This document shows, in pieces, positions 15,466 to 22,694 of a stretch of 26,674 bases of DNA. A model generated the notes under the pieces. That model saw only the letters and a program-made list of their open reading frames with translations. It had not been told where the DNA came from and made no database searches. This stretch comes from Caldithrix sp. (GTDB taxonomy: Bacteria > KSB1 > UBA2214 > DYKH01). Location: assembly GCA_020722685.1 (NCBI GenBank), contig DYKH01000065.1, positions 1-26,674 of the forward strand. Reading direction: 5' to 3'. Positions within the stretch are counted from its first letter, which is position 1, and each line of letters starts with the position of its first letter. The translations under genes were made by a program, and so were the position numbers.

Positions 15466-16353
15466 TTATTTTGTACGGTGACATTCCATACAGATCGGCT
15501 CGCTTCTGGCGTCGTTATGGCAGCTTAGACAACTATCCAAATCAAGCTTTGCAGCGCGCGCGTGGCTGCCGCCGGAGCTTTTGTTAGACCATCCGGCACG
15601 AGCGTGGGACTTGGGGAGAACCAATTCTTGCCGATGGCAGTCGGAACAAAACGCCTGTTCTTCATGGCAGGTAAAACAGTTATCCTTATTCCCCTTTGCC
15701 GCGAGCGTGTGATTGAATCGAAAGTTGAATGGATGAGCCTGCCTATCCAAGTTATCTTGCTGATGGCAGGCAAGACATTGGTTGTCTGTATGACACATGG
15801 CGCAATTCTCGGCAGCGGTATGGCTGGCCACCCCGTGAATCTTCGCCCAGTTCAACTCGTGATCCATTGGCAAGAGCTTTTCGCCTTGAGCATGGCAGGT
15901 ATAGCAATAGTCTGTCGCTTCTGTGATGGTATGGCAAGAAACGCAGTTATTCATACCTGGAAGGTGTTGCCCAATGATATTGACACTCTGGGAGATGTTG
16001 GCATGGCAACTGGTGCATTCCAGTTTTTGATGGACATGTTTCGCGTGCGGGAATTTTGCAATATAGGCTGTAATTCGAGGGTAGGGAATTGCATTGTCCG
16101 GGTCTTGGTGGCAAACCTTGCATTCGGTTTGCGATTCGTCGTGACATTTATAACAGGTTTCCATATCCGGCAACATGTTGTGCGCTGAGGACGTACTGGT
16201 ATCCGCCGCAGCATGACAATCCGTGCAAGACGCTCCCACTTCTTCAGCGTGATACTTGTGGGAGAAAATCAGTTCTACTTTTTGTGCGTACGTGAAGCCA
16301 TAGCAAGCCAGCCAAAGGGACATGAAAACCAATTTGCGAGTGTAAGGATTCAT
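15466..16353 (-). CDS. periplasmic dodecaheme cytochrome c
   Basis: Predicted periplasmic part of a porin-cytochrome conduit. The 295 residues have a Sec signal (cleavage after YAQ, about residue 24) and twelve CxxCH sites: CTDCH, CYKCH, CKVCH, CTSCH, CVSCH, CYTCH, CAMCH, CLACH, CFTCH, CSDCH, CLSCH and CMECH. That is one heme per 22 residues of mature protein, so little else can be present. Paired FSHKYH / FPHAKH / FNH segments before heme sites resemble class-III (c3/c7) repeats and supply distal His ligands. It starts 16 bases after the barrel gene with GAGG nine bases upstream, so the two are surely co-translated. The size, heme load and barrel partner are comparable to MtrA-type proteins, but homology cannot be claimed from sequence inspection. 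Confidence 0.9.
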   Translation of the reverse strand: MNPYTRKLVFMSLWLACYGFTYAQKVELIFSHKYHAEEVGASCTDCHAAADTSTSSAHNMLPDMETCYKCHDESQTECKVCHQDPDNAIPYPRITAYIAKFPHAKHVHQKLECTSCHANISQSVNIIGQHLPGMNNCVSCHTITEATDYCYTCHAQGEKLLPMDHELNWAKIHGVASHTAAENCAMCHTDNQCLACHQQDNLDRQAHPFNFRFNHTLAAKGNKDNCFTCHEEQAFCSDCHRQELVLPKSHARAGWSNKSSGGSHARAAKLDLDSCLSCHNDARSEPICMECHRTK

Positions 16354-16369
16354 CCGGGCCTACCTCAGT

Positions 16370-17560
16370 TTACCAAATGAAAGAAATATGGTTCAGCACT
16401 CTGGAATCATTTTTCTTAATGCGATTTGTCAGCCATTGGTACTCAAGATCGACCATCCAATGACGATTGATGCGATAGGAAAGACGCGCTGCATTCCCCA
16501 TCTGATTCTCAAATTCATAAATCTCTTCAGTGCGGTATTTGGAATAGTCTATGTAAAGTGACGCGATTAACTTTGGCAAAATTTGATAGGCATAATCGAA
16601 GGCTAATCCAACTTGGTCACCAAGGTACCCATTCTCATAAAAGAAACCGATGCTGCCGTCCTCGTTATACAAGCTAAGAAATAGCCTGTTTGCGTTTTCG
16701 CTCTCGATTTTAATCAATCGGGCTTCTGCTTCAATGTAGTAGCTCGGCAGGAATTCCACAGCGCCAGCGACTCGATACTGACGGTAGGCCTCTGGCTGAA
16801 ATATTGTGAAAAACGAATTGGCATAAATTTGCGGGTACTGGCTCCTATATTCCACAGTGGTCAAGATGCGCTCCGACCAGTCTCGTCGTGCACTGAATAG
16901 GAGCCGATGCATGCGCTCATTTTGCAAATCGTAATGCGATTGTAGGCGGAAACTCGTGTGAGCAAGAGAATTGTTATCAATGTTCAGACCGGCGAGCTGC
17001 CAATAGATGTCGCTTTGATTATTCTTTTGCAGGTATAGCAACTGAAGATTGCTGTCGAACAGCTTCTTTACATGAACAAGACCGCCCGCGACAAAGCTAT
17101 CATCGATATCATAAGTCTTCAAAGCGCGATCAAAATGGCCCTCACTCCCGCCGTACAGTTGTAGTGATAGGTTTTTCAGCACCTTCACATCCACGCTCAA
17201 GCCATCCAAAGCTCCCAGTACAGTCCCCGGATGCAGAAATTGCCTGCCCACTGAGATGTCGATCCGGCGCCATAACAAATCAGCAATTTTCAGATTGAGC
17301 GAGTAGGCTTTGAATCTTTGATCGTTGCCTAATGTTTGATTGGCATCGGTGAGAGCGCGAAAGGAAGTCGATAAGGTAAGGCGGCTATTCGTGGTCGCCA
17401 GGCTTAACCGGCCATATTGATAGATCCGAGTATGAGCTTTGTCGCTCTCGTAACTGTAGGCCGAGTTTTTTGCGGATCCGTGAAAGATAAGACCCAGGGC
17501 ATAGAGCGGGGTAGAAAAAAGAGAGCCAATACAACAGAAAACAAGAATCGTTTTTTTCAT
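16370..17560 (-). CDS. outer-membrane beta-barrel protein, probable cytochrome-conduit porin
   Basis: A 396-residue protein with a Sec signal (1-22, ending LYALG) and then alternating polar/hydrophobic strands rich in Tyr, Phe and Trp throughout (for example RIYQYGRLSLATTNSRLTLS and GLAFDYAYQILPKLIASLYIDYS). It ends in an aromatic residue (NHISFIW), the usual outer-membrane insertion signal. No heme site or plug domain is seen. Length and strand density suggest about 18-22 strands. The position directly before the 12-heme cytochrome and after a rhodanese lipoprotein is the order seen around Geobacter ExtI, so a sheath holding the cytochrome across the outer membrane is the best guess. A general porin remains possible. 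Its ATG has only a weak GGGA site, and a hairpin lies in the gap before it. Confidence 0.82.
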   Translation of the reverse strand: MKKTILVFCCIGSLFSTPLYALGLIFHGSAKNSAYSYESDKAHTRIYQYGRLSLATTNSRLTLSTSFRALTDANQTLGNDQRFKAYSLNLKIADLLWRRIDISVGRQFLHPGTVLGALDGLSVDVKVLKNLSLQLYGGSEGHFDRALKTYDIDDSFVAGGLVHVKKLFDSNLQLLYLQKNNQSDIYWQLAGLNIDNNSLAHTSFRLQSHYDLQNERMHRLLFSARRDWSERILTTVEYRSQYPQIYANSFFTIFQPEAYRQYRVAGAVEFLPSYYIEAEARLIKIESENANRLFLSLYNEDGSIGFFYENGYLGDQVGLAFDYAYQILPKLIASLYIDYSKYRTEEIYEFENQMGNAARLSYRINRHWMVDLEYQWLTNRIKKNDSRVLNHISFIW

Positions 17561-17597
17561 CTCAGTTCCCGCGATTGTTCTGCACTTACATCAAAAT

Positions 17598-17623
17598 CGA
17601 GGTGGCTCGTGCGAGCCACCTCG
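17598..17623. other. intercistronic hairpin between rhodanese and barrel genes
   Basis: CGAGGTGGCTCG and CGAGCCACCTCG pair perfectly over 12 bases with a two-base loop. On the minus strand ATTTTG follows, a short T tract. It may attenuate transcription or protect mRNA, lowering barrel expression relative to the rhodanese gene. Confidence 0.6.
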
Positions 17624-17639
17624 AAAAAAACATCGTATT

Positions 17640-18644
17640 TTACTTTGTAATAATAGACGAATAATCATTGACCGGCGCTACGTACTTTGATTTCGTTAAA
17701 GAATTGTAGGCAAAGCCATTGACGCCATAAAGCAAGCTCTTTGCATTGTAGCCAAGTATCTGTAGATAGGCGGTAACCTGGGCTGAAGTTTGTCCCGAAT
17801 AGCAATAGACAACGATCGTTTTGTCGGTCGGCAAATATTTCAGCTTGGCGTCCTTTTTCAAAGAGGTGTTCGGCTCAAAGCAATAGGCGCCAGGTATGTG
17901 GCCTGGATTAAGATATTCTGCGAGCGGCCAATAGTTGACAATAAAATAATTGCCCGGATTAGCGAACAAATCTGCGGCCGTAATCTTTCCCATACCACCG
18001 CCGGCAATCACCGCCTTGTATCTTTCCTTGATGATATCCTCTGCCGCAGTTTTGCCGGTGCTCAAAGTCGGAAAGGTATACTCCTTAGTAAGCGTCGCTT
18101 CCGTAGCAGTGAGCTGGGTTGCAAACTCGTCCGCCGCAATCTGATTGACCCAATTCTTGGTGCCATTAATGGCGTCAGAGGTGGTTACACCGCACATGCC
18201 CCATAACAGATTTTGCGACTCGTAGCCGAGCAGATTCAGTGCGGCGGTGGCATAGCTAGCAGTCTGACCAGTGTAGCAAACGTTCAGAATGGTTTTGGTT
18301 TTCGGAATCGTACCATCCTCAGCCTTCGTCATGAGCTGATCCAGAAGAATGTTAACCGCGCCTTTGATGTGACCGGTTGCGAAATCAGTTGCCGAGCGAT
18401 AATCAATGATGTAAGGATCGTTGGAAGTATTTCCATCGGTCAGGTTGGTGAATACATCAGCAATTGCAATATTGACACTTTTGCCACCGGCAGTTTTGTA
18501 AGCCGAAAAATAGGTATCACCAACCTCAGCAACCAGATCATACTCGTTGACCTTTTTGGGGGTTGTCGGATTATCATCTTTGCTGCAGCTTGCGATGATA
18601 AAGATAAAAAGTCCAAGAAGAATTACAAGCATTCTTTTAATCAT
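17640..18644 (-). CDS. lipoprotein with two rhodanese domains (ExtH-like)
   Basis: Envelope lipoprotein related to sulfurtransferases. The 334 residues start with a lipobox signal (IIASC, Cys20) and a short Ser/Asp/Pro linker, followed by two rhodanese-like domains. Each keeps a catalytic-type Cys loop: CYTGQTAS at 123 and CYSGQTSA at 281, preceded by the expected IIDYRSATDFATGHIKGA and FIVNYWPLAEYLNPGHIPGA segments. In the second domain the usual D-x-R is replaced by N-Y-W. Start at ATG 18644 with AAGGAG nine bases upstream. It heads the barrel-cytochrome unit. Geobacter ExtH is also a rhodanese-family lipoprotein next to an ExtI barrel, so a shared module is likely. Whether it moves sulfur, protects thiols or acts in conduit assembly is unknown. 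Confidence 0.9.
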   Translation of the reverse strand: MIKRMLVILLGLFIFIIASCSKDDNPTTPKKVNEYDLVAEVGDTYFSAYKTAGGKSVNIAIADVFTNLTDGNTSNDPYIIDYRSATDFATGHIKGAVNILLDQLMTKAEDGTIPKTKTILNVCYTGQTASYATAALNLLGYESQNLLWGMCGVTTSDAINGTKNWVNQIAADEFATQLTATEATLTKEYTFPTLSTGKTAAEDIIKERYKAVIAGGGMGKITAADLFANPGNYFIVNYWPLAEYLNPGHIPGAYCFEPNTSLKKDAKLKYLPTDKTIVVYCYSGQTSAQVTAYLQILGYNAKSLLYGVNGFAYNSLTKSKYVAPVNDYSSIITK

Positions 18645-18871
18645 TTTACACTTCTCCTTTCTCTTGCTTTATTTTTCTGGTTATTTAGTCTTCCTTGCTT
18701 TTGGGATGTGTAGGATCCTGCCTATTGAGATTTAAGATAGCAGCTATCAACGAAATGTTCAGGCACATATTGCGTACCTACCGACACTTGATGCTATCCG
18801 CATGGCTGAAATCCTTCAAGCCAATGCTCAGGTCATGTCAATTTTCACCTCCTTTCAAAACTCCTTGATTT
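18645..18871. promoter_or_regulatory. leader region of the rhodanese-barrel-cytochrome unit
   Basis: The gap holds a near-perfect palindrome GATAGC-A-GCTATC (18736-18748), with another GCTATC at 18792-18797. A regulator site is possible. No clear sigma70 or sigma54 promoter could be placed, so read-through from the 11-heme gene is not excluded. Confidence 0.3.
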
Positions 18872-20170
18872 TCACCTGCTACTTTTCGTTAGAACAATGT
18901 CTCTGTTGGCTTCGACTTCTTCCGGCGCCAAGTCTTCCATGGTCAGATAATAATTCGAATTGTGGCACTTGGCTTGACAACCACCACCGCCAGTGGTGTC
19001 TGTTTGCGCAGTCCAGCGTTGAATGTTATGTGGCGTTGCATACTTCCAGGTTGGTTCCGCGTCATAATTCGGCAGGTCGGATATGCCCCAACTGGCGAAA
19101 GTATCCCGGCTGATGGGGATGTGCCTCACAGTTACAATTTTATAATTTCGATGAGCTGATTTGATTGGATTTTTAGCAATCTTGAAAGCCAGATACGAAT
19201 CCCCGGTAATGCCGGCGCCGCCGGTATGGCAGCTATTGCAGTTTTTATACGGCTGAGAATGACAAACCTGACAAGCTAACGCACCCCAATGTACTTGATG
19301 AAAGATATTGCTTTTGCTCTTGTCCGCGTGACAATCTTCGCACCGAACCATATCCAGATCTTCATAGCGATAGGTCGCTGCGCCTGAGGTCCCGTGCATG
19401 GCCTCCGCTTGATGACAAAACGTACAGCGTTTGACATTGGGCACCCAGTGGACGTCCGCGCGAATCCCTTCATTCTCGCCAAGGTATTCTGCACCAACCC
19501 GGCTTCCATGACACGCCGTGCAATTTTCCCGCATAGTAGGTTCTTTGACGAAATTGTGGCCGTCAAGGAATCCGCCTTGCACGGAAACAGGCCGAGAAAC
19601 GTGGCATTGGCCACAACTTGCGTGGCATTTGCCGCATTCTTTATTAAAATTCGCCACGACGCCCGGATCGTGCGAGACGTCCTGACCTAACCGCTTTTCG
19701 ATCCTCTTGAAGTAACCGGCCAGATTTGCATGCAAGCTTCCCTTGTGTACAGACTCCACGTTGCCGTGACAGCTACCACAAAACAGCTCGCCGGAATCGC
19801 TCGGCGCAGCCGCCAGCCCCACATGTGCCTCATCTTTGGTACGGCCTTGTGGGTCCCCAAGGTGACAGGTTGTGCATCCTAACTTGCCGTGCGAGGATTG
19901 CAGGAAAGATTCTTTGACAAAAACCATTTGCCATGCCTCCACCGGAGACACACTGCCGCCTCAGCCTTCTCCGGCTTCACCGGAAGTGGGCGGCAAGGGC
20001 GTGGCGACCTTTTTGAGTTGTCCGGAGTTCGTATGGCAACCGACACAGCCGTCTTGGCCCGACAGAGCCAACTGTCGGTGACTGGCTGGATATTTTTCTG
20101 TGCATTGGAAAGCAAACAAAGCAACCAATGCCAGGATTGAACCAAGAGCGAAAAGAGTGCGCACCTTCAC
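18872..20170 (-). CDS. undecaheme cytochrome c, interrupted by an in-frame TGA
   Basis: Exported multiheme electron-transfer protein of 432 codons. The GTG start at 20170 has GGAG eight bases upstream. Then come a hydrophobic signal (LFALGSILALVALFAF, followed by QC, so perhaps an atypical lipoprotein) and CVGCH. Codon 70 is TGA (19961-19963), but the same frame goes on (GGSVSPVEAWQMVFVKESF) with nine more CxxCH sites (CTTCH, CGSCH, CGKCH, CGQCH, CTACH, CTFCH, CEDCH, CQVCH, CNSCH) and a CQAKCH (CX3CH) site near the end. CGKCHASCGQCH puts two hemes side by side. Alone, 18872-19951 lacks a signal peptide. I do not recognise the family. It follows the TPR gene by 91 bases and precedes the rhodanese-barrel unit, so it may join that conduit. 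The stop could be decay or a sequence error. Confidence 0.8.
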
Positions 20171-20261
20171 AGTTCCTTCTCCATCCGTTTGGTGTTTTAT
20201 GTTTTTTCATCTTTTGATTAAGTAGTGATGCCTGTAGCTAAGCTGCAAATATTCTCGCGAA

Positions 20262-20708
20262 TCAGTGGTGAACTCGCTCTAAACGCACGCTCAAGAGTGC
20301 CGTTATGGACTTGATGAGTGGATTTTGCCTATCCATTTCTTGCGCCTTCTGGAAGTAGGAAACGGATTTTTGGACATCACAATAAAGCCAAAGCATGCCT
20401 AACATCAGGTGACAATCGAGGGAATCCGTATTGCTAAGAAGTTTTTTCTCCATGTCAAACACCAGCTCGGCGCAAGGACAGTCGTCATCAATGGGATTGG
20501 TATTGATGATATAATCTGGATCTTCCTTCACCAATGATAGGAAAGTCTGCAGTGCCTGGTGGACGTGACCAATTTGCGTATAGCAGACGATGAGTTTGCG
20601 GCGTATGGGCTTGCTTTTTGGCTCTTTGCTGAGCGCTTTCTCGAGCTCTGTAGCAGCGCTCGAATAGTTGCGCGCCAAGAAATATTGATTTCCCAACATC
20701 TCAGACAT
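20262..20708 (-). CDS. small TPR-repeat protein
   Basis: A 148-residue cytosolic protein without signal peptide. Residues 3-65 form TPR-like helix pairs (GNQYFLARNYSSAATELEKALSKEP, then RRKLIVCYTQIGHVHQALQTFLSLVKEDPDY). A DDDCPCAELVF stretch follows, and another pair near the C-terminus (CHLMLGMLWLYCDVQKSVSYFQKAQEMD). TPR folds serve protein-protein contacts; the partner is unknown. Start at ATG 20708 because GAGGA lies five bases upstream; the frame runs up to 20735 without a site. It is the first gene before the 11-heme cytochrome, directly behind a sigma54-like promoter, so it may help assemble or regulate the cytochrome unit. The CPC pair might bind metal. Confidence 0.75.
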   Translation of the reverse strand: MSEMLGNQYFLARNYSSAATELEKALSKEPKSKPIRRKLIVCYTQIGHVHQALQTFLSLVKEDPDYIINTNPIDDDCPCAELVFDMEKKLLSNTDSLDCHLMLGMLWLYCDVQKSVSYFQKAQEMDRQNPLIKSITALLSVRLERVHH

Positions 20709-20734
20709 ATTTGTCCTCTGTTTGATATTTTTCA

Positions 20735-20750
20735 ATCAAAAATCCTGCCA
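20735..20750 (-). promoter_or_regulatory. sigma54-like promoter before the TPR-cytochrome unit
   Basis: Minus-strand TGGCAG-GATTT-TTGAT has the GG and TTG elements at sigma54 spacing but GA instead of GC at -12. It lies 27 bases before the TPR start codon, and a sigma54 activator gene lies immediately upstream. One key base is off-consensus. Confidence 0.4.
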
Positions 20751-21047
20751 GCAGAAATCAAGGCGAATTTTCCGTTAGCAGACTGGCAAAATGCAACAGT
20801 TTGTTCCAATCATATGCGGAGGAAAGGATAGATGTATTATATTCAAATGCCAAACACGAGTGCTACATTTTGTTTCATTTGGAACGTTCGACTCATGTTT
20901 CGAAGCATCTGCAAAAAAGTATCGGCAAAACGTCGCGGATGTCGTTCTTGGCTCGCGCTGGAGCAGAGTTTGCGGAATGAAAAATCGAAAGAGAATTGCA
21001 TGTGAGCTAACCCCGGAACCGCGCCAAAGCAGCTATATTGAATCGGC
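20751..21047. other. gene-free stretch between the activator gene and the TPR operon
   Basis: No supported gene. A GAACGTTC palindrome occurs near 20881. This is where upstream activator sites for the candidate sigma54 promoter would be expected, but I could not define a repeated site. Confidence 0.35.
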
Positions 21048-22376
21048 CTACTGACTGTCCTGATTTATCTTTTTGAGCTTGCGCCACAAGGTAGTGCGCC
21101 CGATGCCCAGCTCTTCGGCTGCCTTTGACCGATTCCATTGGTGCTTTTGCAGAATCCGGATGAGGTTTTCTTCTTTTTGTGTGGGCAAATGACTGAAGGA
21201 TCGCAATGAAGTCGCCAGCTCCGTCTGGCGAATTTTGGGGGGTAGTTTGGAGGCCATAAGGACATCATCGCTTCTTGTGCGAGCAAATGCATATTCTATG
21301 GCATTCTCAAGCTCACGAATGTTACCTGGCCAAGGATGGCGCAGCAACAAATCCAAAGCTTCGTCTTCAATATCATGAATGGATTTCTTATAGAGCATAG
21401 AGAATTTTTTGATAAAATGCTTGACCAAATGGGGAATATCCTCGCTGCGCTCGCGCAGGGGCGGCACCTCGAAAGGAATGACATTCAGCCGATAATAAAG
21501 GTCCTCACGGAATGCACCCCTTTCCATCGCTTCTTTGACGTCCTGATTGGTAGCCGAAATAACGCGAACGTCAACTTTGCGTGGGATCGACTCTCCTACT
21601 CTTTCGAAAGTGCCTTCTTGAAGCACACGAAGAAGCTGCAACTGCATTTCCACCGGCATTTCGACCACCTCATCCAAAAAGATCGTGCCTTTGTCGGCGA
21701 TTTCAAACCGTCCAAGCCGGTCCTTTATCGCCCCGGTAAACGCTCCCTTAACGTGACCAAAAAGCTCACTGGCCAACAAATGGGGTGGGAAAATAGAACA
21801 GTTAACTTTGATGAAGGGTTGATCCTTCCTTTGGCTGCTGGCTTGAATGGCGTTGGCAATCATCTCCTTCCCGGTGCCGGACTCCCCGCAAATAAGCACG
21901 GAAGCATCCGAATCAGAAATTTCCTCAATGAGCTTAAATATCTCGCGCATGCCTTTGCTATGTCCGACGATGCCATAGTATTCACTCTCCTTCATCAACT
22001 CTTCTCTAATGACCTCAAACTCGGACATGTCCCGAAAAGAAATCACCGCCCCAACTGGATCGTTCTCACCATTATAGAGAACTGAGGAATTGATTTTGAC
22101 ATCTATCGTTTTTCCGCCACAGTACGACATTTGCGAGCGCTGATTGACTATCTTCTCGCCCGTTTCTAAAACGTAAGCTATCGGACAATTCTTTGCACAG
22201 GACCTAGAGTCACAAACGTATTTGCACAATTTTCCCTTAACTTCATCCCTGTGGAAACCTGTGATCTTCTCAGCCGCACGGTTAAAAAAAGTGATGCGGA
22301 AATCTTTGTCTACGGTAAACACTCCTTCGCTAAGGGAATCAAGAATGTCCTGCGTCAGTGCTTCTTTTAAGGGCAT
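21048..22376 (-). CDS. sigma54-dependent enhancer-binding regulator with Cys-rich PAS domain
   Basis: Transcription activator of the NtrC type. The 442 residues comprise an N-terminal PAS domain (about 8-118) carrying Cys51, Cys55, Cys60, Cys64 and Cys86 (CKYVCDSRSCAKNC), a complete AAA+ domain (about 135-370), and a Fis-type helix-turn-helix at the end (NRSKAAEELGIGRTTLWRKL). The AAA+ domain has Walker A GESGTGKE at 164-171, the sigma54 contact loop GAFTGA at 211-216, and Walker B TIFLDE at 231-236. There is no receiver domain, so it probably senses directly through PAS; the cysteines may bind a metal or cluster, or sense redox state. Start at ATG 22376 with GGAGG eight bases upstream. It is the first gene of the minus-strand run, next to a sigma54-like promoter for the TPR-cytochrome unit, its likely target. 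Confidence 0.95.
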   Translation of the reverse strand: MPLKEALTQDILDSLSEGVFTVDKDFRITFFNRAAEKITGFHRDEVKGKLCKYVCDSRSCAKNCPIAYVLETGEKIVNQRSQMSYCGGKTIDVKINSSVLYNGENDPVGAVISFRDMSEFEVIREELMKESEYYGIVGHSKGMREIFKLIEEISDSDASVLICGESGTGKEMIANAIQASSQRKDQPFIKVNCSIFPPHLLASELFGHVKGAFTGAIKDRLGRFEIADKGTIFLDEVVEMPVEMQLQLLRVLQEGTFERVGESIPRKVDVRVISATNQDVKEAMERGAFREDLYYRLNVIPFEVPPLRERSEDIPHLVKHFIKKFSMLYKKSIHDIEDEALDLLLRHPWPGNIRELENAIEYAFARTRSDDVLMASKLPPKIRQTELATSLRSFSHLPTQKEENLIRILQKHQWNRSKAAEELGIGRTTLWRKLKKINQDSQ

Positions 22377-22389
22377 TTAAAAAACCTCC

Positions 22390-22406
22390 GTTTCAGTATT
22401 TGAAAC
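22390..22406. promoter_or_regulatory. palindrome in the leader of the regulator gene
   Basis: GTTTCA-gtatt-TGAAAC is a perfect 6-bp dyad directly before the regulator's ribosome site, 14-30 bases from its start codon. It could be an autoregulatory operator or a leader hairpin. Confidence 0.4.
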
Positions 22407-22592
22407 AGTGAACCAAATTGCACTAGAAATTACAAAGAAAATTCCCAAGTTGCACGCATTTATTTTTTTCCGCGCATCTATCTATGCGTGCTGCCTGCCT
22501 TGTGAAGCCCCAGTGGCCGTCATTTACAAACTGACACAGGATTTTGTCAAGTTTGGTAAGGAGTAAGTTAACCGGACGTGGGAAAAAGGCAC

Positions 22593-22621
22593 TTGATACT
22601 GGCGCAAAAAAATTATATCTT
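22593..22621 (+). promoter_or_regulatory. candidate promoter of the Gfo/Idh/MocA gene
   Basis: TTGATA (22593-22598) and TATCTT (22616-22621) are 17 bases apart, about 75 bases before the start codon, inside the 318-base divergent gap. A TATATC two bases earlier is an alternative -10. The rest of the gap holds no gene I can support. Confidence 0.4.
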
Positions 22622-22694
22622 CATTCAAGTTTCATTCGAACAAAGACAATCGGGGCAATCCAGCATTGTGCTAAAAGTATAGGAGGTCTTGTTC

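Noticed and set aside
20793..20810. A second sigma54-like site, TGGAAC-N6-TTGCA on the minus strand
   Set aside because: GG and GC are 11 bases apart instead of 10, and it is further from the gene than the site at 20735-20750.
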